Positions 36,076 to 47,800 of a DNA stretch of 64,000 nt are shown here, in pieces. The notes below the pieces were generated by a model. The model had not been told where the DNA came from, did no database searches, and saw nothing but the letters and a program-made list of their open reading frames with translations. The stretch is from Sanderia malayensis (Eukaryota > Cnidaria > Scyphozoa > Semaeostomeae > Pelagiidae), in assembly GCA_013076295.1 (NCBI GenBank), contig RQOL01000521.1:62001-126000 (forward strand), given 5' to 3'. Made by a program: the position numbers and the translations under genes. Position 1 is the stretch's first letter. The number at the start of each line of letters is the position of its first letter.

Positions 36076-38065
36076 TCTCACTTCCCACTTTTTCTTGACT
36101 TCCCATTTTTCTTCACTGCCACTTTTAAAGAGTTCCCACTTTTTCTTGATTTCCCACTTTTTCTTCACTTCCCACTTTTTCTAAACTTCCCACTTTTGAT
36201 GACTTCCCACTTTGTCTTGACTTTCCACTTTATCTTGACTTCCCACTTTTTCTTGACTTCCCATCTTCTCTTGACGGCCCACTTTTTCTTGACTTCCCAC
36301 ATTTGATGACTTCCCACTTTCGGTGACTTCCCACTTTTGATGACTTCCCATTTTTTCTTGACTTTCCACTTTTTTTTTACTTCTCATCATCTCCTGACTG
36401 CCCAGTTTTAATGACTTCCCACTTTTTCTTGATTTCCCATTTTTGTTGATTTCCCACTTTGTATGAGTTCCCACTTTTTCTTGACTTCCCACATTTGCTG
36501 ACTTTCCACTTTTCTTGACTTCCCAGTTTTCATGACTTCCCACTTTTGATAACTTCCCACTTTCGGTGACTTCCCACTTTTGATGACTTCCCACTTTTCT
36601 TGAAATCCCATTTTTTGTGACTTCCCACTTTTCATGAGTTCCCACTCTTTGTTCTACCCACTTTTTCTCTACTTCCCATCTTCTCCTGACTGCCCAGTTT
36701 TAATGACTTCCAACTTTTGCTTGATTTCCCACTTTTCTTGACTTCCATTTTTTCTTGACTTCCCACTTTTGATGATTTTCAACTTTTTCTTGACTTTCTA
36801 CTCTATCTTGACTTTCCACTTTTTCTTGACTTCCCATCTTCTCCTGACTGCAATTTTAATGACTTCCCACTTTTCCAGTTTTTCCCATATTTGATTACTT
36901 CCACTTTTCAAGACCTCCCACTTTTCATGACTTCCCCTTTTTCATGACTTCCCACTTTCAGTGACTTCCCACTTTTGATGACTTCCCACGTTTTCTTGCT
37001 TTCCCACTTTTGATGACTTCCCACTTTTCATGACTTCCCACTTTTGATGACTTCCACTTTCGGTGACTTCCCACTTTTGATGACTTCCCACTTTTTATTG
37101 TTTTCCCACTTTTGATGACCTCCCACTTTTCATGACTTCCCACTTTCGATGACTTCCACGTTAGGTGACTTCAAACTTTGGTGAGTTCCAAAGTTTTCTT
37201 CCACTTCCCACTTTTCATGACTTCCCACTTTTGATGACTTCCACGTTAGTGACTTCAAACTTTGGTAACTTCCAAAGTTTTCCTCACTTCCCCCTTTTTC
37301 TTGACTTCCCATTTTTTCTTCACTGCCACTTTTAAGGACATACACTTTTTCTTCATTTCCCACTTTTGATTATTACCAATTTGATGACTTGCACTTTTGA
37401 TGACGTCCACTTTCGGTGACTTCCCACTTTTCATGACTTCCCACTTTTTATTGTTTTCCCCACTTTTGATGACCTCCCACTTTTCATGACTTCCCACTTT
37501 TGATGACTTCCACGTTAGGTGACTTCAAACTTTGGTAACTTCCAAAGTTTTCTTCACTTCCACTTTTTCTTCACTTCCCATTTTTCCTTCACTGCCCACT
37601 ATTAAAGAGTTCCACTTTTTCTTGATTTCCCACTTTTTCTTCACTTCCCACTTTTTCTACACTTCCCACTTTTGATGACTTCCCACTTTTTCTTGACTTT
37701 CCACTTTATCTTGACTTCCACTTTTTCTTGACTTCCCATCTTCTCTTGACTGCCCAGTTTTAACGACTTCCACTTTTTCTTCACTTCCCACTTTTTCTTT
37801 ACTTCCCACCTTCTCTTGACTGCCCATTTTAAATGACCTGCCACTTTTGCTTGATTTCCCACTTTTTCTTGACTGCCCACTTTTTCTTGACTTCCCACAT
37901 TTGATGACTTCCCACTTTCGGTGACTTCCCACTTTTGATGACTTCCCATTTTTTCTTGACTTTCCACTTTTTCTTTACTTCTCATCTTCTCTTGACTGCC
38001 CAGTTTTAATGACTTCCCACTTTTCATGACTTCCCACTTTGATGACTTCCACGTTAGGTGACTTC
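36052..38065 (+). repeat. S0 sub-units d and e (L4 and L5 segments)
   Basis: The L4 hairpin at 36052 follows CCACGATAGG, and the L5 hairpin at 37173 has loop TGAGTT. The segment includes TTCTCTTGACGGCCCAC (about 36,268), GTTGATTTCCCACTTTG, and the short-spaced hairpins 37173/37257 (84 bp apart), the closest pair in the window. The L4-to-L5 distance is 1,121 bp. Confidence 0.83.
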
Positions 38066-41000
38066 AAACTTTGGTAACTTTCAAGATTTCCTCATTCCCC
38101 CTTTGTCTTGACTTCCCATTTTTTCTTCACTGCCTACTTTTAAAGACTTCCACTTTTTCTTCATTTTGCATTTTTAATTATTACCAACTTTAATGACTTG
38201 CCACTTTTGATGACCTCCAACTTTCGGTGACCTCCCACTTTTGATGACTTCCCTTTTTTTTTTGTTTTCCCACTTTTGATGACCTCTCACTTTTCATAAC
38301 CTCCCATTTTTGAGGACTTCCATGTTAGGTGACTTCAAACTTTGGTAAGTTCCAAAGTTTTCTCCAATTCCCACTTTTTCTTGACTTCCAATTTTTTCTT
38401 CATTGCCCACTTTTAAGGACTTCCCACTTTTTCTTGATTTCCCACTTTTGATGACTTCCACTTTCGGCGACTTCCCACTTTTAATGACTTCCCACTTTTT
38501 CTTGACTTTCCACTTTTTCTTTACTTCTCATCTTCTATAACTGCCCAGTTTTGATGGCTTCCCACTTCTTCTTAACTTCCCATTTTTTCTCCACTTCCCA
38601 CATTTGATGACTTCCCACTTTTCATGATTACCAATTTTGATGACTTCCCACTTTTGATGACCTCCCACTTTTGCTGACTTCCACTTTCGATCACTTCCGA
38701 CTTTTTCTTGTTATCCCACTTTAATGAATTCTAACTTTTGCTGACTTCCCACTTTTTTTTAAAATCCCATTTTTGGTGACTTCCCACTTGACTTCCCACA
38801 TTTGATGACTTCCCACTTTTCATGACTTCCCACTTTTGATAACTTCCAACTTTCGGTGACTTCCCACTTTAGATGACTTCCCACTTTTTTCTTGTTTTCC
38901 CATTTTGGATGACTACCCACTTTTCTTGACTTCCCATTTTTTCTTGTCTTCCCACATTTGATGACTTCAGTGTTCATGACTTCCCACTTTTTCTTAACTT
39001 CCCACTTTTGATGATTCCCAATTTTGATGACTTCCCACTTTAATGACTTCCCACTTTTTCTTCACTTCCCTCTTTTTCTTTTCTTCCCACCTTCCTTGCT
39101 GCCCAGTTTTAATGACTTGCCACTTTTGCTTGATTTCCACTTTTTCTTGACTGCCCACTTTTTTTGACTTCCTACATTTGATGACTTCCCACTTTTGCTT
39201 GATTTCCCACTTTTGAAGATTTCCCGCTTTTCATGACCTCCCACTTTTGATGATTTTCAACTTTTGCTCGCTTCCCCCTTCTTCTTAACTTCCCATTTTT
39301 TCTTCACTTCCCACATTTGATGACTTCCACTTTTCATGACTTCCCACTTTTCTTTACTTCCCACTTTTGATGATTACCAATTTTGATGACTTCCCACTTT
39401 TGATGACCTCGCACTTTTGGTGACTTCACTTTCGATCACTTCCCATTTTTCTTGTTTTCCCACTTTAAAGAATTCCAACTTTTGATGATTCCCCACTTTT
39501 TCTTAAAATCCTATTTTTGGTGACTTCCCACTTGATTCCCACATTTGATGACTCCCACTTTTCATGACCCCCACTTTTGATGACTTCCACTTTTGATAAC
39601 TTCCCACTTTGGTGACTTCCACTTTAGATGACTTCCCACTTTTTCTTGTTTTCCCAGTTTTGATGACTTCCACTTTTCATGACTTCCCACTTTTGATGAC
39701 TTCCACGTTAGGTGACTTCAAACTTTGGTAACTTCAAAGATTTCTCACTTCCCCCTTGTCTTGACTTCCCATTTTTTCTTCACTGCCTACTTTTAAAGAC
39801 TTCCCACTTTTTCTTCATTTTGCATTTTTAATTATTACCAACTTTAATGACTTGCCACTTTTGATGACCTCCAACTTTCGGTGACCTCCCACTTTTGATG
39901 ACTTCCCTTTTTTTTTTGTTTTCCCACTTTTGATGACCTCTCACTTTTCATAACCTCCCATTTTTGAGGACTTCCATGTTAGGTGACTTCAAACTTTGGT
40001 AAGTTCCAAAGTTTTCTCCAATTCCCACTTTTTCTTGACTTCCAATTTTTCTTCATTGCCCACTTTAAGGACTTCCCACTTTTCTTGATTTCCCACTTTT
40101 GATGACTTCCCACTTTCGGCGACTTCCCACTTTTAATGACTTCCCACTTTTTCTTGACTTTCCACTTTTTCTTTACTTCTCATCTTCTTATGACTGCCCA
40201 GTTTTGATGGCTTCCCACTTCTTCTTAACTTCCCATTTTTCTCCACTTCCCACATTTGATGACTTCCCACTTTTCATGATTACCCAATTTTGATGACTTC
40301 CCACTTTGATGACCTCCCACTTTTGCTGACTTCCACTTTCGATCACTTCCACTTTTCTTGTTATCCCACTTAATGAATTCTAACTTTTGCTGACTTCCCA
40401 CTTTTTTTTAAAATCCCACTTTTGGGATCCACTTGACTTCCCACATTTGGATGACTTCCCACTTTCATGACTTCCACTTTATAACTCCAACTTTCGGTAC
40501 TTCCACTTTAGAACTTCCACTTTTTCTTGTTTTCCCATTTTGGATGACTACCCACTTTTCTTGATTCCCATTTTTCTTGACTTCCCACATTTGATGACTT
40601 TCCATTTTCATGACTTCCCACTTTTCTTACTTCCCACTTTTGATGTTCCCAATTTGATGACTTCCTTTAATGACTTCCCACTTTTTCTTCATTCCCTCTT
40701 TTCTTTCTTCCACCTCTCTTGACTGCCCAGTTTTAATGACTTGCCACTTTTGCTTGATTTCCCACTTTTTCTTGACTGCCCACTTTTTTTGACTTCCTAC
40801 ATTTGATGACTTCCCACTTTTGCTTGATTTCCCACTTTTGAAGATTTCCCGCTTTTCATGACCTCCCACTTTTGATGATTTTCAACTTTTGCTCGCTTCC
40901 CACTTCTTCTTAACTTCCCATTTTTCTTCACTTCCCACATTTGATGACTTCCCACTTTTCATGACTTCCCACTTTTTCTTTACTTCCCACTTTTGATGAT

Positions 41001-44000
41001 TACCAATTTTGATGACTTCCCACTTTTGATGACCTCCACTTTTGGTGACTTCCACTTTCGATCACTTCCCACTTTTTCTTGTTTTCCCCACTTTAAAGAA
41101 TTCCAACTTTTGATGACTTCCCACTTTTTCTTAAAATCCTATTTTGGTGACTTCCCACTTGACTTCCCACATTGATGACCTCCCACTTTTCATGACCCCC
41201 CACTTTTGATGACTTCCCACTTTTGATAACTTCCCACTTTGGTGACTTCCACTTTAGATGACTTCCACTTTTTCTTGTTTTCCCAGTTTTGATGACTTCC
41301 CACTTTTCATGACTTCCCACTTTTGATGACTTCCACGTTAGGTGACTTCAAACTTTGGTAACTTTCAAAGATTTCCTCACTTCCCCCTTTGTCTTGACTT
41401 CCCATTTTTTCTTCACTGCCTACTTTTAAAGACTTCCCACTTTTTCTTCATTTTTCATTTTTGATTATTACCAATTTCAATGACTTGCCACTTTTGATGA
41501 CCTCCAACTTTCGGTGACTTCCCACTTTGATGACTTCCCACTTTTTTTGTTTTCCCACTTTTGATGACCTCCACTTTCATGACCTCCCATTTTGAGGACT
41601 TCCATGTTAGGTGACTTCAAATTTTGGTAAGTTCCAAAGTTTTCTCCAATTACCACTTTTTCTTGACTTCCAATTTTTTCTTCATTGCCCACTTTTAAGG
41701 ACTTCCCACTTTTCTTGATTCCCACTTTTGATGACTTCCCACTTTCGGCGACTTCCCACTTTTAATGACTTCCCACTTTTTCTTGACTTCCACTTTTTCT
41801 TTACTTCTCATCTTCTTATGACTGCCCAGTTTGATGGCTTCCCACTTCTTCTTAACTTCCCATTTTTTCTCCACTTCCCACATTTGATGACTTCCCACTT
41901 TCATGATCCCCCACTTTTGATGACTTCCCACTTTTGATGACCTCCCACTTTTGCTGACTTCCACTTTCGATCACTTCCCACTTTTTCTTGTTATCCCACT
42001 TCAATGAATTCCAACTTTTGCTGACTTCTCACTTTTTTTTAAAATCCCACTTTTGATAACTTCCAACTTTCGGTGACTCCCACTTTAGATGACTTCCCAC
42101 TTTTTCTTGTTTTCCCATTTTGGATGACTACCCACTTTCTTGACTTCCCACTTTTTCTTGACTTCCCACTTTTGATGATTTTCAACTTTTGATGGCTTCC
42201 CATTTCTTCTTGACTTCCCATTTTTTCTTGACTTTCCACTTTTTCTTTACTTTTCATCTTCTCTTGACCGCCCAGTTTTAATGACTTCCCACTTTTTTTT
42301 GATTTCCCATTTTTTCTTCACTTCCCACTTTTTCTTGACTTCCCACTTTGATGACTTTCCACGTTTCCTTGACTTTCCACTTTATCTTTACTTGCCCCTT
42401 TTTCTTTATTCCCACTTTAATGACTTCCAATTTTTGATGACTTCCCACTTTTTCTTGAAATCCCATTTTTTGTGACTTCTTACTTTCAGGAGTTCCCACT
42501 CTTTGTTCACTACCCACTTTTCTCTACTTCCTATCTCCTCTTGACTGCCCAGTTTTAATGACTTCCAACTTTTGCTTGATTTCCCACTTTCTTGACTTCC
42601 CACTTTTTCTTGACTTCCCACTTTTGATGATTTTCAACTTTTTCTTGACTTTCTACGCTATCTTGACTTCCCATTTTTCATGACTTCCCACTTTTGATAA
42701 CTTCCCACTTTCGGTGACTTCCCACTTTTGATGACTCCCCACTTTTTCTTGTTTTCCCCCTTTTGATGACCTCCCACTTTTCATGACTTCCCAATTTTGA
42801 TGATTTCCACGATAGTGACTTCAACTTTGGTAACTTCCAAAGTTTTCTTCACTTCCCACTTTTCTTGACTTCCCATTTTTCTTCACTGCCCACTTTTAAA
42901 GAGTTCCCACTTTTTCTTGATTTCCCACTTTTTCTTCACTTCCCACTTTTCTAAACTTCCCACTTTGATGACTTCCCACTTTGTCTTGACTTTCCACTTT
43001 ATCTTGACTTCCCACTTTTTCTTGACTTCCCATCTTCTCTTGACGGCCCACTTTTTCTTGACTTCCCACATTTGATGACTTCCCACTTTCGGTGACTTCC
43101 CACTTTGATGACTTCCCATTTTTTTTTGACTTTCCACTTTTTCTTTACTTCTCATCATCTCCTGACTGCCCAGTTTTAATGACTTCCCACTTTTCTTGAT
43201 TCCCATTTTTGTTGATTCCCACTTTGTATGAGTTCCCACTTTTTCTTGACTTCCCACATTTGCTGACTTCCACTTTTCTTGACTTCCCAGTTTTCATGAC
43301 TTCCCACTTTGATAACTTCCCACTTTCGGTGACTTCCCACTTTTGATGACTTCCCACTTTTCTTGAAATCCCATTTTTTGTGACTTCCCACTTTTCATGA
43401 GTTCCCACTCTTTGTTCACTACCCACTTTTTCTCTACTTCCCATCTTCTCCTGACTGCCCAGTTTTAATGACTTCCAACTTTTGCTTGATTCCCACTTTT
43501 TCTTGACTTCCCATTTTTTCTTGACTTCCCACTTTTGATGATTTCAACTTTTTCTTGACTTTCTACTCTATCTTGACTTTCCACTTTTCTTGACTTCCCA
43601 TCTTCTCCTGACTGCCAATTTTAATGACTTCCCACTTTTCCCAGTTTTCCCATATTGATACTTCCCACTTTCAAGACCTCCCACTTTTCATGACTTCCCC
43701 TTTTTCATGACTTCCCACTTTCAGTGACTTCCCACTTTGATGACTTCCCACGTTTCTTGCTTTCCCACTTTGATGACTTCCCACTTTCATGACTTCCCAC
43801 TTTTGATGACTTCCCACTTTCGGTGACTTCCCACTTTTGATGACTTCCCACTTTTTATTGTTTTCCCACTTTTGATGACCTCCCACTTTTCATGACTTCC
43901 ACTTTCGATGACTTCCACGTTAGGTGACTTCAAACTTTGGTGAGTTCCAAAGTTTTCTCCACTTCCCACTTTTCATGACTTCCCACTTTTGATGACTTCC

Positions 44001-44820
44001 ACGTTAGGTGACTTCAACTTTGGTAACTTCCAAAGTTTCCTCACTTCCCCCTTTTTCTTGACTTCCCATTTTTTCTTCACTGCCCACTTTTAAGGACATA
44101 CCACTTTTTCTTCATTTCCCACTTTGATTATTACCAATTTTGATGACTTGCCACTTTTGATGACGTCCCACTTTCGGTGACTTCCCACTTTTCATGACTT
44201 CCCACTTTTATGTTTTCCCACTTTTGATGACCTCCCACTTTTCATGACTTCCCACTTTTGATGACTCCACGTTAGGTGACTTCAAACTTTGGTAACTTCC
44301 AAAGTTTTCTTCACTTCCCACTTTTCTTCACTTCCCATTTTTCCTTCACTGCCCACTATTAAAGAGTTCCCACTTTTTCTTGATTTCCCACTTTTTCTTC
44401 ACTTCCCACTTTTCTACACTTCCCACTTTTGATGACTTCCCACTTTTCTTGACTTCCACTTTATCTTGACTTCCCACTTTTTCTTGACTTCCATCTTCTC
44501 TTGACTGCCCAGTTTTAACGACTTCCCACTTTTTCTTCACTTCCCACTTTTTCTTTACTTCCCACCTTCTCTTGACTGCCCAGTTTTAATGACCTGCCAC
44601 TTTTGCTTGATTTCCCACTTTTTCTTGACTGCCCACTTTTTCTTGACTTCCCACATTGATGACTTCCCACTTTCGGTGACTTCCACTTTTGATGACTTCC
44701 CATTTTTTCTTGACTTTCCACTTTTTCTTTACTTCTCATCTTCTCTTGACTGCCCAGTTTTAATGACTTCCCACTTTTCATGACTTCCCACTTTTGATGA
44801 CTTCCACGTTAGGTGACTTC
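38066..44820 (+). repeat. Superunit S1 (~6.76 kb), rich in single-base deletions
   Basis: Landmarks are 38066/38337, 39720/39991, 41350/41619, 42823, 43932, 44016 and 44284, in the same order as S0. Sub-units are 1,654, 1,630, 1,473, 1,109 and 889 bp. Each of the last three is a little shorter than its counterparts in S0 and, where comparable, S2. The shortfall is mainly lost T or C in homopolymers, for example CCCACTTTGATG for CCCACTTTTGATG. The hairpin at 42823 has lost an A. Confidence 0.87.
40418..40705 (+). other. Heavily deleted patch in superunit S1
   Basis: Successive monomers have lost one to three bases (TTGGGATCCACTTGAC, TTTATAACTCCAAC, TTTCGGTACTTCC, TTTAGAACTTCC, CCACCTCTCTTG). 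The matching stretch in S0 (about 33,600-33,960) is intact in these positions, so the order can be followed but the sequence looks eroded. A low-quality assembly consensus is the simplest explanation. Confidence 0.75.
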
Positions 44821-47800
44821 AAACTTGGTAACTTTCAAAGATTTCCTCACTTCCCCCTTTGTCTTGACTTCCCATTTTTTCTTCACTGCCTACTTTTAAA
44901 GACTTCCCACTTTTTCTTCATTTTGCATTTTTAATTATTACCAACTTTAATGACTTGCCACTTTGATGACCTCCAACTTTCGGTGACCTCCCACTTTGAT
45001 GACTTCCTTTTTTTTTTGTTTTCCCACTTTTGATGACCTCTCACTTTTCATAACCTCCCATTTTTGAGGACTTCCATGTTAGGTGACTTCAAACTTTGGT
45101 AAGTTCCAAAGTTTTCTCCAATTCCCACTTTTTCTTGACTTCCAATTTTTCTTCATGCCCACTTTTAAGGACTTCCCACTTTTTCTTGATTTCCCACTTT
45201 TGATGACTTCCCACTTTCGGCGACTTCCCACTTTTAATGACTTCCCACTTTTTCTTGACTTTCCACTTTTTCTTTACTTCTCATCTTCTTATAACTGCCC
45301 AGTTTTGATGGCTTCCCACTTCTTCTTAACTTCCCATTTTTTCTCCACTTCCCACATTTGATGACTTCCCACTTTCATGATTACCAATTTTGATGACTTC
45401 CCACTTTTGATGACCTCCCACTTTTGCTGACTTCCACTTTCGATCACTTCCGACTTTTTCTTGTTATCCCACTTTAATGAATTCTAACTTTGCTGACTTC
45501 CCACTTTTTTTTAAAATCCCATTTTTTGGTGACTTCCCACTTGACTTCCCACATTTGATGACTTCCCACTTTTCATGACTTCCCACTTTTGATAACTTCC
45601 AACTTTCGGTGACTTCCCACTTTAGATGACTTCCCACTTTTTCTTGTTTTCCCATTTTGGATGACTACCCACTTTTCTTGACTTCCCATTTTTTCTTGTC
45701 TTCCCACATTTGATGACTTTCCAGTGTTCATGACTTCCCACTTTTTCTTAACTTCCCACTTTGATGATTCCCAATTTTGATGACTTCCCACTTTAATGAC
45801 TTCCCACTTTTTCTTCACTTCCCTCTTTTTCTTTTCTTCCCACCTTCTCTTGGCTGCCCAGTTTTAATGACTTGCCACTTTTGCTTGATTTCCCACTTTT
45901 TCTTGACTGCCCACTTTTTTTTGACTTCCTACATTTGATGACTTCCCACTTTTGCTTGATTTCCCACTTTTGAAGATTTCCCGCTTTTCATGACCTCCCA
46001 CTTTTGATGATTTTCAACTTTTGCTCGCTTCCCACTTCTTCTTAACTTCCCATTTTTCTTCACTTCCCACATTTGATGACTTCCCACTTTTCATGACTTC
46101 CCACTTTTTCTTTACTTCCCACTTTGATGATTACCAATTTTGATGACTTCCCACTTTTGATGACCTCGCACTTTTGGTGACTTCCACTTTCGATCACTTC
46201 CCATTTTTCTTGTTTTCCCACTTTAAAGAATTCAACTTTTGATGACTTCCCACTTTTTCTTAAAATCCTATTTTTGGTGACTTCCCACTTGACTTCCCAC
46301 ATTTGATGACTCCACTTTTCATGACCCCACTTTTGATGACTTCCCACTTTTGATAACTTCCCACTTTTGGTGACTTCCACTTTAGATGACTTCCCACTTT
46401 TTCTTGTTTTCCCAGTTTTGATGACTTCCCACTTTTCATGACTTCCCACTTTTGATGACTTCCACGTTAGGTGACTTCAAACTTTGGTAACTTTCAAAGA
46501 ATTCCTCACTTCCCCCTTTGTCTTGACTTCCCATTTTTTCTTCACTGCCTACTTTTAAAGACTTCCCACTTTTCTTCATTTTTCATTTTTGATTATTACC
46601 AATTTCAATGACTTGCCACTTTTGATGACCTCCAACTTTCGGTGACTTCCCACTTTTGATGACTTCCCACTTTTTTTTGTTTTCCCACTTTTGATGACCT
46701 CCCACTTTCATGACCTCCCATTTTTGAGGACTTCCATGTTAGGTGACTTCAAATTTTGGTAAGTTCCAAAGTTTTCTCCAATTACCACTTTTTCTTGACT
46801 TCCAATTTTTTCTTCATTGCCCACTTTTAAGGACTTCCCACTTTTTCTTGATTTCCCACTTTTGATGACTTCCCACTTTCGGCGACTTCCCACTTTTAAT
46901 GACTTCCCACTTTTCTTGACTTTCCACTTTTTCTTTACTTCTCATCTTCTTATGACTGCCCAGTTTTGATGGCTTCCCACTTCTTCTTAACTTCCCATTT
47001 TTTCTCCACTTCCCACATTGATGACTTCCCACTTTTCATGATCCCCACTTTTGATGACTTCCCACTTTTGATGACCTCCCACTTTTGCTGACTTCCACTT
47101 TCGATCACTTCCCACTTTTTCTTGTTATCCCACTTCAATGAATTCCAACTTTTGCTGACTTCCCACTTTTTTTAAATCCCACTTTTGATAACTTCCAACT
47201 TTCGGTGACTTCCCACTTTAGATGACTTCCCACTTTTTCTTGTTTTCCCATTTTGGATGACTACCCACTTTTCTTGACTTCCCACTTTTTCTTGACTTCC
47301 CACTTTTGATGATTTTCAACTTTTGATGGCTTCCCATTTCTTCTTGACTCCCCATTTTTTCTTGACTTTCCACTTTTTCTTTACTTTTCATCTTCTCTTG
47401 ACCGCCCAGTTTTAATGACTTCCCACTTTTTTTTGATTTCCCACTTTTTCTTGACTGCCCACTTTTTTTTGACTTCCTACATTTGATGACTTCCCACTTT
47501 TGCTTGATTTCCCACTTTTGAAGATTTCCCGCTTTTCATGACCTCCCACTTTTGATGATTTTCAACTTTTGCTCGCTTCCCACTTCTTCTTAACTTCCCA
47601 TTTTTTCTTCACTTCCCACATTTGATGACTTCCCACTTTTCATGACTTCCCACTTTTTCTTTACTTCCCACTTTTGATGATTACCAATTTTGATGACTTC
47701 CCACTTTTGATGACCTCGCACTTTTGGTGACTTCCACTTTCGATCACTTCCCACTTTTTCTTGTTTTCCCACTTTAAAGAATTCCAACTTTTGATGACTT

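Larger units (their letters stand above)
31225..38065 (+). repeat. Superunit S0 (~6.84 kb)
   Basis: The ten landmarks are L2/L3 31225/31499, 32899/33173 and 34567/34840, L4 36052, L5 37173, then two L1-like hairpins at 37257 and 37527. The same series in the same order follows in S1 and S2. The first two L2-L3 units are 1,674 and 1,668 bp, the third is 1,485 bp, and the L4 and L5 segments are 1,121 and 893 bp. Private monomers include TTCTACGCTATCTTGAC (about 35,880), CCACGATAGG and CTTGACGGCCCAC. Confidence 0.88.
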
